Below, piece by piece: positions 25,081 through 36,994 of a stretch of 64,000 bases of DNA. The stretch comes from Lumbricus terrestris (taxonomy: Eukaryota; Annelida; Clitellata; Crassiclitellata; Lumbricidae), in contig OX457038.1 in assembly GCA_949752735.1 (NCBI GenBank), forward strand, positions 24,948,956 to 25,012,955. Direction: 5' to 3'. The notes under the pieces are model-generated. The model worked only from the letters and a program-made list of their open reading frames with translations. It was not told where the DNA came from and ran no database searches. The first letter of the stretch is position 1, and each line of letters starts with the position of its first letter. Made by a program: the position numbers and the translations under genes.

Positions 25081-25509
25081 CAGAGGCGGATGCAGACATT
25101 TTCGAAGGGGGCCAAAATTTTCGGGTCTTGGGAAAAAATGTCGTCTTTGGTCACAGACAAATCTGATGACCTTTTTCAGTCATTTGCCGAATTTCCAGGA
25201 AAAAGATACCATTTTATCCGCCAAAATAGTTGATGACCTTCTTTAGTCATTTAGGCCTAGTCAAAATCTCGGGCAAAAAGATACCATTTTCCCGAAAAAC
25301 CGTACCATTTTCCTCGCAAAAATAATTGATGACCTTTTAAAAGTCGTACACTGTTTTAAGCCCCTGTACGGACCTCGTGGGGAGGGGTCTACGAAACTAC
25401 TCAGGGGTGGGAGCACGTCAACTTTCCGAGTCAGAATAGCTGGTAAAAAATAAAGAAATGTCTAAATGGGCGGCCATGGCCGAATTTGCCCCCTCTGGAT
25501 CCGCCCTTG
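25081..25509. mobile_element. hAT-type MITE, AGGCGGAT family, copy 2 (429 bp)
   Basis: Ends are CAGAGGCGGATGCAG and, inverted, CAAGGGCGGATCCAG, with a perfect 8-bp TSD ACCAGGAA (25073-25080 and 25510-25517). Internally it matches copy 1 at 9500-9869 in the opposite orientation (GTACGGACCTCGTGGGG, TCAACTTTCC). Confidence 0.88.
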
Positions 25510-26632
25510 ACCAGGAAATGACATAGGCCTACACCTGTAAATAGCTATACGAGAAGCAATTCTGTCTAAAGCTGGGATGAAATTCTGCACCCGTGGAGAA
25601 CTTGTAAAATATACACCCAACCACACATCCATCCACACACCCACTCACACCCACCCACACACACACGCACACATAAATATATCAGGAGCAATCATACATT
25701 AGATCTTCATAGTTCTGCTCTCTATATACACTTATAATTACATTATATGCGAGTGTGTATCTTAGAATACATAGATATTAGATACCTTCCTGAGGTGGCT
25801 TCGTATAGATAATATTAGATATCTAATTGCAGTTATGATAACCAAGCCTCTGTTCGCACTCTGCCAGTGCCAGTCCCAATCGTGGATAAAGAAGGAGGGC
25901 TACAGTAATCATCTTGTTATGCAACAGTGTCGTCGTTAAACAGCAACAAGTCAACAAAACATAATCTATTGATTACATTGCAAAAATTATGTAGAGTGAA
26001 AACGGTTTTTACGCCTATACTGCGTTAGCACGTATGCGTCTCGGTATGTCCATCCAGTTATTATAGAACAGGTCTATAATCATAATTATGTTCATGTGTT
26101 TATATGCGTGTGTGCGCATGTGTCCATGTGTCTGTTTGTCTGCAAGTATATGTGTATGACTGTATACGCATAGGTGCACATATATATGCACGCATGCATA
26201 TGAGCATGCATATTCGGCTGAGGGCATGGGCTGAGACTTAGGGGAACGGGGGAACGGTCCCTCAATGCATTTGGTGTGTGGGGGGGTCCATGCATTTGTC
26301 CCTCCCCAATCGTTAAGTGCTAGGACATGTAAGGTCACACTTCATGAACACACTGGTGACGCTACAACGTTAGACGAAATGACTTTTTAAAAACGCCATG
26401 AGGTATTTGGGCAGGGAAAATGGTATGTTTTGAGGAAATTTCGGCCAAACGACTAAAAAGAAAGGTCGTCAGAAATTTTGGTCTGCAAAAAGATGGAAAA
26501 TTTGTCGGCGACTCAGCCATTCTTCCTCTCCCCCCCAAAAAAAATCTCGCGTCTTTCCTTCGGCCACTCGTTCGTCCCCCGCAAGTTGTAGACCAAGTCT
26601 CCGCCTATGGCTGGGGGTGCCGTATACATATA

Positions 26633-26799
26633 CAGTGGCGTAACAATAGGGTAGACTGGGTAGACAAAGTCTAGGGGCCCCCGAGTGTAGAGGCCCCAGA
26701 GGGGCCCCCGAGTTCCTATAGTTATGCCACTGTAAGTGATAATACATTTCAATATTCACATTTTGTCTAGGGGCCCCCGAGTTCCTAGTTACGCCACTG
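26633..26799. mobile_element. hAT-type MITE, CAGTGGCGTAAC ends, with two right termini
   Basis: The left end is CAGTGGCGTAAC. Right ends occur at 26732 (GTTATGCCACTG) and again at 26799 (GTTACGCCACTG), each preceded by CTAGGGGCCCCCGAGTTCCT or a close match. Flanks TACATATA (26625-26632) and TACATAAT (26800-26807) match at 6 of 8, supporting the outer end. Confidence 0.7.
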
Positions 26800-26875
26800 T
26801 ACATAATCTTAGGCAGCGTCGTTTTGTGAGGCTCTCGCATGAGAAGAGTTATACAAGTGATCACATTATATGCAT

Positions 26876-27470
26876 GGGCGCCCTGTCGTTTGCGCGCAGG
26901 ACGTTTGCGCGCCGTCGTTTGCGCGCCGTCATTTGCTCGCGGTCATTTGCGCGCAGCAAAAAATGCCCGTCGTTTGCGCGCGGGACGTTTGCGCGCGCGG
27001 TGTGGATTGACTTGTAGTCTTGTACTATTATGTCTGCCGTCTTCGTATGATCAAACAGCGAACTCCTGTAGGCTATGATGGGTAGGCCAATTTTATTTGC
27101 ACTTTGATGTGTACTCCTGTTTACGTTACGGCAACATAACATTGTAGGAATATTGCAAAGGAATTACGCATAACATTTCAATTTGTTATTGAAGACAATC
27201 AACAAACTCGCACAAACATTCGGTTGGACTATTACATAGTTATTTCGTAGAAAACATTGATACCTAACGCTCATTTCGTATACTTACTGCTAGATTAAAG
27301 TAGTAATTTCGTAGAAAAAATACAGATTTTTATATGATTCTTTACTTTGCATATTGTGACGGCGCGCAAATGACGGCTCGCAAACGTCCAACGCGCAAAT
27401 GACGTTGCGCGCAAACGTCGGCGCGCAGATGACTGCGCGCAAACGTCTTGCGCGCCATTTGCTGGACCCC
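26876..27470. mobile_element. Foldback element with inverted arrays of CGTTTGCGCGC (595 bp)
   Basis: The left arm (26886-26998) is an array of GACGTTTGCGCGC-like units; the right arm (27357-27465) carries the same units inverted. The middle ~355 bases are AT-rich unique sequence. ATATGCAT flanks both ends (26868-26875 and 27471-27478), an 8-bp TSD, possibly 9. The plan matches foldback elements such as sea urchin TU elements. Confidence 0.8.
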
Positions 27471-27684
27471 ATATGCATGTATACATGCAGCTGATTGCAA
27501 TGCTGTGGTGTAAGGTGTCTACTGTGACAGAGGTACTTTCGGTTGAATAATACAACTTGTTTATCTTGACGATATTTCTTGCCTTCCAAAGCTGAACAAT
27601 CAACGTTCATAAGACAATACCAACGGATTTCACAAAGATTGAAGAACTTGAGTCTCAAATTCCCTACGCAGTAACTGCCTTTGT

Positions 27685-28068
27685 CAAGGCTTGAACCCAA
27701 TTAAGAGAACTCACTGTCCGCGTAACATCCGTCCGCTCTAACCAGTCAGCAACCGTTTCACATCGACATTCATCTGCTACAACGTGTCAGGTGTAACTCG
27801 GGGCTAACATCACAAATGATTCAACACCCAACTGCATAGGGGTGGACCAGAAACGAACGAAGTCTCAGTAAAAAAAACAATCATTAATGAAGCCAGAGCT
27901 ACTCAGCACATTTAGTGCTGAACCACAAACTTACGGACCTTGGGCAAGTCCTTCACTCGCAATTGCTCAGCGCTTCGGCGTGAAACTCCGATGCAGTGTC
28001 CGCTCTGCATTCGGGAGCGCCTCTGAGTAGTGAGAGCTTGAAGGGGCGCTATAACAAGTGTTCATACA
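27685..28068 (-). repeat. tRNA-related SINE-like repeat
   Basis: On the minus strand it starts TATAGCGCCCCTTCAAG, continues ACTACTCAGAGGCGCTCCCG, GTGAAGGACTTGCCCAAGGT, then GTTGCTGACTGGTTAGAGCG (A-box-like) and, about 55 bases on, GGGTTCAAGCC (B-box-like, near 27687-27697). Blocks of this repeat recur at several other sites in the window. It may be a tRNA-like composite rather than a single SINE. Confidence 0.6.
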
Positions 28069-28300
28069 AACAAACAGTTGGCAAGAATTATATGATTTTT
28101 CGCTGCAGAAATGAGAATGTGATTTTAAAATACTTGAATCATGAATTTCAAGAGCAATTATTAATTAGTTGAATTTGCAAACATAATTAATAAGAACACT
28201 TGAATTTGGTTGATTAGAATGCGAAGATGACGTTTGACCTGCAGGAGATATACATGTATATATATAATTATATATATATAATTATATATATAATATATTT

Positions 28301-28306
28301 ACTGAC
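28301..28306 (-). other. Splice donor of the D2-like receptor exon
   Basis: On the minus strand the junction reads GAG|GTCAGT, a good donor, directly after ...SIYVE. Translation beyond it runs into AT-rich microsatellite (SKYIIYIIIYI), confirming the exon ends here. Confidence 0.8.
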
Positions 28307-28780
28307 CTCGACGTAGATGGACAGAGGCATAACGAGCAGGGCGACCATGACGTCAGAGATTGCCAGTGAGACAATGAAGTAGTTCGTGACACTTTGTAAC
28401 GACTTCTCCCTCCAGACGCTCAGCACAACCAACACATTTCCAAAGACGGTGAACAATGGAAAGACGAGTAGCGCCATCGCCCAATACTGGCGATCGGCTG
28501 CTCCTCCTCCTCCTCCGTCGAACAGGTGGCTCTGGTTAGCATCATGTCCTCCTCCTCCTCCCAACAGACACGCAACCGATCCATTGTCGACTCCCATCCA
28601 CGTGCAATCAGAGACGTTCTGATTGGATGTCCCCCAGAAGATGACCTCTGCCAGCGCGGGGTCAGCGTGGACACCGTGGACCCCGTCCTCTGTCCCTTCG
28701 ACCAAAGCAAACGACCAATCCTCATCATCGTCATTATAAGTGAACATCGGCCAATCAGTTGTCTCGTCATCCATGGTCAT
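28307..28780 (-). CDS. First coding exon of a D2-like aminergic (dopamine-type) GPCR, partial
   Basis: 158 codons of a class A GPCR: extracellular N-terminus, TM1 and TM2. TM1 (~residues 99-121) carries GN-V with the conserved Asn 1.50 in FGNVLVVLSV. The first intracellular loop reads WREKSLQSVTNYFIVSLA, close to the [20 protein letters not shown] block of D2 receptors. TM2 carries the conserved Asp 2.50 (SLAISD, residue ~143) and VMPLSIYVE. The N-terminus is ~95 residues, acidic and Gly-rich, with three N-glycosylation sequons (NVS, NGS, NQS). Translation should start at the ATG at 28780, or at 28774, which sits in ACCATGG; an in-frame TGA lies further upstream. The exon ends at GAG|GTCAGT, a phase-0 donor after Glu, matching my recollection of the first coding intron of vertebrate DRD2. 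Remaining exons should lie at lower coordinates but I could not find them. A D2-like dopamine receptor is most likely; an octopamine or other amine receptor is possible. Confidence 0.85.
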
Positions 28781-28829
28781 GGCGGAGGTTGATCGTCCGA
28801 CGACGTTGGGACTCAGTGCCACGATTCAA

Positions 28830-30382
28830 AATGGCTGCACAGAAGCAGGTAGGCTATACGGGCAGATAAGAGAACAGACACATCTAGCCTATACCTATAC
28901 ACTGAGAGACTGATAGCTACAGAAAGAAGCAGATACACACAGAGAATCTGATAGAGGCAGACAAGAGAGTGAAGGCGTTTGTGGCAGAGATGCTCAGCGC
29001 TTGCAATGCGGTTCGTCTGTTCTCGATTTAATTTTATTGTCTTCAATGATCTTGAAATGTTTCGTTTTCTTCCAAATTGAAGAACTGGCGAAATTCTGCT
29101 TTTCTGTTTCACCTGCAGAAAGTAGAGCAATCAGGGTTTCAATTAAGCTACAGTTAGACACAGTGTAGTATCGGAATTCATGGACGGAAACTTTGAAATA
29201 CTCTAACCTACAGTTGGAGGTTATACAGTCATGACATGATGTCATCAATTTGAACGGATAGAAAGTTATGAATCTTTCAACTTCATCTGTCGAAATTTCC
29301 GTTTACAACATGTAAATTATGAAAATGTGAAGTATGAAAATGTGAAGTATGAAAATGTGAAGTATGAAAATGTGAAGTATGAAAATGTGAAGTATGAAAA
29401 TGTGAAGTATGAAAATGTGAAGTATGAAAATGTGAAGTATGAAAATGTGAAGTATGAAAATGTGAAGTATGAAAATGTGAAGTATGGTAGACGAACTGTT
29501 CGGTTCGTTCCTTTGCTTTCTCTCATTTTCACTGCCTGCGTGTGAGACTCACTTATTGATTCATTGTCACGCTTATGGTGAAGAATAGAGCCCTGATTGA
29601 TTGATTGATTGATTGATAGATTGTACTCCTGATCGAGAGAGAAAACTAGATAGATAGATTTGGTAGCCATCTATTATCTGTAGCTGTTACAGCAAGCATT
29701 GCGATCTCAAAGAAGAAATTCAAAAACATAATCCGCGACTTACCCGCAACATGAAAACACATAATCGTACACGTAATGAATCATTTTCAAATGTTCACAT
29801 CCATGACACATGAAAATTGCAGAATTTTTTTAACGTTTATAGACCTACATATATAGGTTCTAACACCTGTTCGCAAACACATGTGTAAAGCGGATCGGTC
29901 GTATAGATGTGTTTCTATACAAATTCAGTGCATGCAGTGCCGAGTAGCCTACAGTCCGTGTAAACTGCATATGAGCATAGCAAAGATGTAAATACGTTTA
30001 CCTCTCTGCATGCCATTCATGCAGAGACGGCAGAGCAAGCAGAGAAGAAACGGAAGAGGGCATGTAGGAGAGGAGAGGGAGAACTAAGGGAAGACTGAGA
30101 ACTCATGCATGAGAGAGGGTCTACGATGATGAGGAGGGTCATTGATGGGTGGAGTGAGGAGGAGGAGGAGGAGGAAGAGGACACATGTGTCCGGTCGATG
30201 CAACGAGTGCTGCATATTATTATTATACGCATACGCGATATGTGCATCCGATGATAGGTTGTATAACTTGTATATTTGGACGAACTGTTGCTGCGGATGC
30301 AGATCGCTTAAATATTCTGCCTTATTCAATTGTTTCGAAAGAAATCCATCGCCGACAAGATATGATGCGCTTGTCAGCAGCG

Positions 30383-30415
<33 letters not shown>

Positions 30416-31300
30416 TGACGTGTCTGCACATCAGCAGTCGCGTCAGAATGTGCACAGAAAATCAGACGACGACAACGACGATGATGACGACGACGACGAC
30501 GATGATGACGACGATGTATCGATCAGAAGAAGCGACAAATTCACCAACGACGATTAGACGACACTCCCTGTTTCTCTCTGTGTTCCTGCAATCATATGTC
30601 CACCACATGTATACGCTTATCTCTCTGCGTCTTAGTTTCTCGATTTGTCCTTGCCCCTTGTCATCGTCGACATGCATCCCAGCTCTTCTGCTCTTCCGTT
30701 ATCGTCCAACTAACACCGTTATAAAGCGCTCTCTCCCTCACTCACCCACCACTCAGTCAGGCGGTCAGTTAGTCGAGCGAACGAAGGCGACCAACTTGGT
30801 CAAAGGACGGCCATAGACGGACATACGGACAGACGGACAGACGGACGGACAGATTGCAGCAGAAGAGCATACGGGATATGAGTCCCGGAAAGACGGTGGT
30901 CTGGTGGCGCGTGTGGCGGCTGTTCTGTGGATGCATACAAAACGGAAGAGGACGAAGTTTACCTCACGGGGTCAGAGCCATAATGGAAATGGCGGCCATG
31001 CACCAACGGAGAGGGAGGAGAGAATTGGCATCTCTCCGCCATGCATGATGCACGATAGTTTTCGTTGAATAAGTGTCGATGAGGACATTTAGGATGATGC
31101 TGTATACTTTCTATAATTATTTATTCCACTAGAAATCCAACTCATCTTCAGAAGAACTGCTTTGATGATAGTTGTGCCTTGCACCAACATCTTCGTATTA
31201 ATGAATTGGTCATCTGCTCAAAGATCTTTCCATCGTTTTTCTCCAATCAGAATAATTCTAATAATTATTGTTTACTTTAGAAACCATTTCTGAACGCAGC
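28830..31300. other. Upstream flank of the receptor exon; no other gene recognised
   Basis: Should include the 5' UTR or promoter of the minus-strand receptor, but no TATA box or exon boundary is clear. Contains the 15-bp minisatellite, (TGTC)n at 30385-30415, a GAC/GAT tract at 30460-30515 and GGAC-type repeats at 30810-30855. Confidence 0.5.
29318..29482. repeat. 15-bp minisatellite, 11 identical units
   Basis: Eleven perfect TATGAAAATGTGAAG units. The 15-bp period produces open frames YENVK (plus) and FTFSY (minus) that should not be taken as genes. Confidence 0.95.
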
Positions 31301-31302
31301 TC

Positions 31303-31303
31303 T

Positions 31304-31397
<94 letters not shown>

Positions 31398-31423
31398 GAC
31401 AAACGATCGGCCAATCTCGAGCT

Positions 31424-31478
<55 letters not shown>

Positions 31479-31503
31479 GTAGTAGAAGTAGTAGTAGTAG
31501 TAG

Positions 31504-31538
<35 letters not shown>

Positions 31539-31560
31539 TGATAATATAATGATATAATGA
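31303..31560. repeat. Compound microsatellite (CA)n, (AAT)n, (AGT)n
   Basis: (CA)n at 31305-31396, (AAT)n at 31426-31478, then (AGT)n and a second (AAT)n to ~31540. Confidence 0.95.
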
Positions 31561-31589
31561 TATAGTAATATAATAATATATTTGATTGT

Positions 31590-31690
31590 TACGTAGCCTA
31601 ATGGTAAGACTCTGCATGGTACGAATTAAGAGCAACAGCAGATGAGCATGGATGCGGGATCACTACCCGCTACCCCTCTCAAATCTAGTC
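31590..31690 (+). repeat. Candidate tRNA-derived SINE head
   Basis: TAGCCTAATGG (31597-31607) fits the pol III A-box consensus, and GGATCACTACC (31657-31667) is a weak B-box at the right distance. No tRNA cloverleaf could be drawn, so it is not called a tRNA gene. Confidence 0.4.
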
Positions 31691-32365
31691 GACTCAGCCT
31701 TCCATTCGCTAGACGGGGCTAGTCATTTGAATTGTAGGTTGGAATCGATGCATAGCATGGTTGCTGCCAACTGGAAATGAGGAATGCAGTGATGACAGGC
31801 AAGTACAAACTTTTTTTATTGCCATTTGCCATAATAAATATTATGGTACATAACAACTGTTGCGAAGAGTGGTGATCTACACGTATACGTCTATTATACA
31901 ATATACATAATGGGCTAAACGCAACTATTCCTGCGATACTTCATATTAAAAAGATAGACACACACTTTTACACAAGCGTTCTTCTTTATTATATGCCTCT
32001 GCAGTTGCTAATGTGTCGACTCAGTCATTTTGCATCGGCAGAAGGCGTCGCTCAGCCTCCCCTCTCCCTCTCTTTCTCCCTCTCCCTCTCCATCTCCCTC
32101 TCCCTCTCTTTCTTCCTCTCCCTCTCCCGCCCCTCTCTCCCACTCCTTCTCCCTCCCCCTCTCTCCCTTTTTAGTCAGTCCACAGTGTTATAACAAATTC
32201 GTTTTTCGATGGAGCGATTTTTCAGAAGACTTCTTCTTCCTGTCAGCCAGAGCCTGGAATCGTATCAACAATAACCCAGCTGAGCGAAAGACATATAATG
32301 TCTAATGTCTCCCCACAGCCACCGCAACTTATTCGCATCTGCAGTCGTCGTCTACACGTCGCTCA

Positions 32366-32367
<2 letters not shown>

Positions 32368-32441
<74 letters not shown>
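32368..32441. repeat. (CA)n microsatellite
   Basis: About 36 CA units. It is preceded at 32055-32170 by a CT-rich CTCCCT tract. Confidence 0.95.
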
Positions 32442-32443
<2 letters not shown>

Positions 32444-32881
32444 ATGAATTATATCTACACTGCAGGCCAATGTATATATATAAATTATATATACAATTAT
32501 AATAATTATTATATGTATAATATATATATATATATGGACCCGTCTGTATTTTGCACTTAGGCGCATGCGTTAATGTATGTCCGTATATCTGCCGACATCT
32601 AATATAATAAAAGAATTTTTATTGTGAACTAAACACAAGCCTATTATTATGTATATATATATATATATATGTATATGCATATATAAATCCACAATCCACA
32701 GCACGTCAGAATTGTCAGCATAGAAGTGACTCGGGTGCAAAACATGTATTTTACGAATCATATACACAAAGTGTTCATGCCTGCCTTCATCAGTTGAAAT
32801 CCTTAATTCTGATCCGAAAGCAAAGTATTTTCATACGTATTAGAGTTTAAACCGAAAACTGATCAAACAAAGACCTGAAGG

Positions 32882-32950
32882 CAGTGGTCTCAAACTGAAA
32901 TCGTCATGTGGACCACACTTGAAAATTTACAAGGTTCGCGGGACGCAACA
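32882..32950 (+). mobile_element. Possible hAT terminus fragment
   Basis: CAGTGGTCTCAAACTG followed by GTGGACCACACTTG resembles Charlie-type hAT ends. No partner end or TSD was found; the foldback element at 32990 lies just inside it. Confidence 0.35.
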
Positions 32951-32989
32951 GGAAAATATATCACGCACGAGAAACTATCAATTTACAGC

Positions 32990-33627
32990 GGTGCGCACTA
33001 CGCAGTCAAAACGCTGCAGGACAAAACGCTGCAGGATAAAACGCTGCAGGACAAAACGCTGCAGGATAAAACGCTGCAGGACAAAACGCTGCAGGATAAA
33101 ACGCTGCAGGATAAAACGCTGCAGGACAAAACGCTGCAGGATAAAACGGCGCGGCAACAAAACGACGCAGTACAAAAAGGCGTAGTACAAAACGGCGCAG
33201 TACAAAACGGCGCAATACTGAACTAAAAACAATAGTTTACAGTACCCGGTAGTTTAATAGTAGAAGCAAGAATAATATATACCAAAATATAAATACTATC
33301 AGTCAAACTTCCATTTAAATGACAATTATTTTTCATCAATCCAGTTCCAATTTAAGCAAGACCATTTTCATCAATTCAGCTTCCATTTAAGCAAGAACAT
33401 TTTCATCAATCCAGCTTCCATTTAAGCAAGAGCATTTCCGGAACGATATCTCACAATCTTCAATTCGAATTGAGCTTGCTCTTGAATAAGCAAACAATCA
33501 TAGTCGGGTATCATAATCTTTGTACTGCGTCGTATTGTCTGAGCCGTTTTGTCGTGGTAGCTTATACTTTGAATTGCACCACCTAGTCTGCGCCGTTTTG
33601 TCCTGCGCCGTTTTGTGACGGCGCTCA
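32990..33627. mobile_element. Foldback element with inverted arrays of ACAAAACGCTGCAGG (638 bp)
   Basis: The left arm (33005-33220) is a tandem array of a 15-bp ACAAAACGCTGCAGG unit grading into ACAAAACGGCGCAGT units. The right arm (~33525-33620) has three or four inverted CGCCGTTTTGT units. Between them lies a 35-bp tandem repeat (33325-33437, three copies). TTACAGC flanks both sides (32983-32989 and 33628-33634), with 7 of 8 bases matching if the TSD is 8 bp. Confidence 0.78.
33325..33437. repeat. 35-bp tandem repeat, three units
   Basis: Units contain TTTTCATCAATCCAGCTTCC and ATTTAAGCAAGA, centred between the arms of the foldback element at 32990-33627. Confidence 0.85.
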
Positions 33628-33639
33628 TTACAGCATATA

Positions 33640-36290
33640 GGCCTAGACATAATACTGTAATAATGGTAGTATTCTGTAAGAAATTCTTTATTCTTTATTC
33701 TCATTTTGGTTAGGACTATTTATAAAAACGTTTAACATTTTACTGAATGAATTGTACAAACTACAAAGTTGGGTTATGATAGCCAAATTGCTGCAGAGTG
33801 ATAAAATCGTTCTCATATCTTTATAGCAGAATGAATAGATATTAATGCCATCGCAGGAAATAAGTTCAAATAACAGCAAAAGATTGCAAGCAAGGTTTAT
33901 CCCGTTCTCAACATAATAATTATTATTAAACGTGTTGCAGATTTAAATTCAGTTCTGACCTGAATGCGAGTGAATGTCGTGGAGACATGCAGAAACTTTA
34001 ACTGCATGCTTCACTGGGTGACATTGCGATTTCGATGGTTCACATTAATTCGTCAACGAATTTCTATACGAATATTTACGAATATTACAAAATCTTAATA
34101 TTCGAGAATATTTACGACTATTAAACCTCAAATCACGAATACTCGATCGATGGGCATAGACTTACACTATATAGGCTATAGGACTATAGCTTGCAGTTCT
34201 GAAACTGAATTGCAATTCGTAGAGAATGACAGCCACTTACTTACAATGAATGTAATGGTTCTTTGCTGTTTTCTTTTCTCAGAATAACCTCATTTGATTT
34301 GATTTGAAACGACCGAAAACGGATAAAAAAACCTGTGTAATCGGTGTGTATACTCAGTGGATCAATGACGAGTCTGTTGTGAACTTGTGATAAAAAGGTT
34401 TGGTTGAGAACTGATTCAACGAAATGACAAGTGGTAAAAAATACGAGATTGGTTGACAAGAAGTCAAGAACTACAATAATTTGTAGGGCTTGTAGGCATA
34501 TGTATATATGTATGTAGGCATAAATATATACATATTATATAGCAGCTACTTATACAGCACGCATGTATAATTGTTAATAAATGTATTGTATGTATGCATG
34601 CGTGATTACTTGCATATTATTATAGGCCTATGTATGCTTTGTATGTTCGTAGGCCTATGCATAAATCATATAGTATATTATTGATGATTGCATGCTGATG
34701 GTTACTTTGCTGCGAGCGCCGCCTGGTGTCTGAAATTAGATGTAGTAGCGATAAGGTTGCTCCTGTTAGCATGCAGATGGAAAACCTATAAGAATGTTCA
34801 ATTAGACGCCTCTATGTGGAAGAGGGCGAGATATCTGGTGAGGGGTCACTCGGAGGAGTAGGAGGTAGAGTGAAAGTAAGAACATGGACGGTAGAGAGAG
34901 ACACTGCAGATGGATTCCTTTGACCAACGTAGACGAGATGTTTGATGCCACGTGGCATGCATGAGTCAGTTGAGTCATATATATATATATACGTGTACTT
35001 AAAATCTTCTCAGATTATTGTTTTCCTGCACGAAAGCACGTGGAAGCCAAGGGCAATTATGATCCTAATGTATACCCTGAAATTTGCATATCGGTCTTAA
35101 CGGGGGAAATTCCGTTCTATGGCTGAGCATGGAATATTAATCAGATGGAGGCTGACCGTGACTGACCTTGGCTGACCTTGGCGCCTGCGCAATGACCTCT
35201 GCACCAAAGAAACTCGAGAGATGGACAGATGGATCGCTTGCGACTCCAGCGAGATACATAATAATTATTATTCTGGTCACATCGTCGTCCAAGATGATAT
35301 CAAACTAACCACCAGACCACAATCCTGCATCCATGCAAATTGTGTTTGAATATTGCATAAGCATATTATACATAATTATATACAGACAAATGCTTAACAT
35401 AATGTATTGAGGCACATTTCTTAATCGTTTGTCATTACCACGTAAAAGTAATTTAGAGTTTCGAGATAACTAAGATCGACGATGTACTCGGATGTAGGCC
35501 TATTTCTTAAAATTCTTAGAGTAAGCCTATAGTGAGAACGCTTATTCTGATCATTTAGGCGAGTCATCGTTGTCGTCTACGCAACCCTGCAGGGCTTTTT
35601 TAACGTGCAGGAAAGAAGGAGTTATCAGGTTCTAGGAATTCCTTAAAAACAGCCCCGACGCATTCCTCATGCCTTCGGGACGAGTCAGTGAGAGCTGATG
35701 GGTTGACGTATATGCAGGCCTACATGTAGCCTAGGCTACTTGATTGCCCTTCGCGTTTTCTCTTGCAGTTTCCAGGCCAGACCTCTGAAGAATTTACATG
35801 GAGGCGTATAAACAAACGATGCCACCTTGGTCTTTTTGCATCTGCCACTCCACATTCTCCGCCGGAGTTGCGTGGTTGTCTCTTTATTCGGTCCGATGGA
35901 TATAGTGCTCTATATAGGCTACTCTGAGTTTCTTAAACAGCCACAGGCCAACTTAAAGGACGCGTCGTTCAGACTTCAGAGCTCTGTTGGACTGAGACTG
36001 TATTAAATAGAAGTGTAGAGCCACCACAACCCTTAGAAATGTAGCATGCACATGTATGTAATAGGCCAATGCACAATTATAGCATTCAACTGTGTCGCTG
36101 TTGGTGTGTGACTGACTCTCAGCTAATCAGACACGAAGTTTTCTCTCTCACTCTTATCCGCCATTTTCGAGAGGAGCAGACGACGAAAACGCCCAGAAGC
36201 AGTTGGTCGTTGTAAGCTTACCTCGATTGATATCTTTCGTGTACTAGCCGCACGAAGTAACTTCGGTTTATTCTCATAAATACTAATGTT
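33640..36290. other. No gene or element recognised
   Basis: AT-rich DNA with several TAGGCCTA octamers (for example 34623 and 34650) and short AT tracts (34975-34995). No motif-bearing open frame. Confidence 0.55.
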
Positions 36291-36295
36291 GCTGC

Positions 36296-36680
36296 TAGAG
36301 TGCTTTGGGAGTGCATATTCTGAATGTGCTTTGGGAGTGCATATTCTGAATGTGCTTTGGGAGTGCATATTCTGAATGTGCTTTGGGAGTGCATATTCTG
36401 AATGTGCTTTGGGAATGCATCTTCTGAATGTGCTTTGGGAGTGCATAATCTCGATGTGCTATGGGAGTGCATATTCTCGATGTGCTTTGGGAGTGCATAT
36501 TCTGAATGTGCTTTGGGAGTGCATATTCTGAATGTGCTTTGGGAATGCATCTTCTGAATGTGCTTTGGGAGTTCATAATCTCGATGTGCTATGGGAGTGC
36601 ATATTCTGAATGTGCTATGGGAGTGCATATTCTCGATGTGCTTTGGGAGTGCATATTCTGAATGTGCTAGGGGAATGCAT
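36296..36680. repeat. 26-bp minisatellite (GTGCTTTGGGAGTGCATATT...)
   Basis: About 15 units with variants (GTGCTATGGG, GAATGCATCTTCTGAAT, CATAATCTCGAT) arranged in a partly repeating order, suggesting a higher-order block of five or six units. The minus-strand open frame across it is a by-product of repeat phase. Confidence 0.93.
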
Positions 36681-36994
36681 ATTACGTAAGATCTAGGAAC
36701 CAAATATTCCAAGAACCATAATTGAGGTAAGAATGATGGTTGAAAAGACAGGAGGAAGACCGATGAAGATGTTATTGGATTGGATGATGAAGGAGGCAAC
36801 AGCAAGTTGGATAAGAGAATCGGAAATCATAACGAATTGCGATTTTGAAGAACGAACCTGCAGCCTAGCAAGGCAGATAATCAACAAAGAAGAGTAGACC
36901 TATACAACATGCATGGAAATATGATCTGTGCTGTTAATAGTTCAACTTGTGATTCGTCTGCGCAACTGCTGTACGCTGCCTTTGAAAGACAAAG

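Noticed and set aside
28781..28822. Receptor translation starting at 28822
   Set aside because: The codon there is GTG (GTGGCACTGAGT), preceded in frame by TGA. The first ATGs are at 28780 and 28774, the latter in a strong ACCATGG context.
29317..29670. YENVK / FTFSY repeat protein
   Set aside because: It is a 15-bp minisatellite, open in both directions, with no conserved flanking sequence.
31597..31667. tRNA gene
   Set aside because: The A-box is good, but the B-box is poor and no cloverleaf with paired acceptor stem could be drawn. Kept as a SINE-head candidate.
33005..33226. KTLQDKTLQD repeat protein
   Set aside because: This is the left arm of a foldback element. The open frame follows from the 15-bp unit length.
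36296..36680. CRISPR-like array
   Set aside because: The repeats are contiguous, with no unique spacers of constant length, and the sequence is eukaryotic. The same applies to the 42-bp and 15-bp arrays.
36123..36805. 195-codon minus-strand frame with repeating HSEYALPKHIQNMHSQSTFR
   Set aside because: A 26-bp minisatellite gives a 26-residue repeat in all three frames. No domain or splice support was seen.
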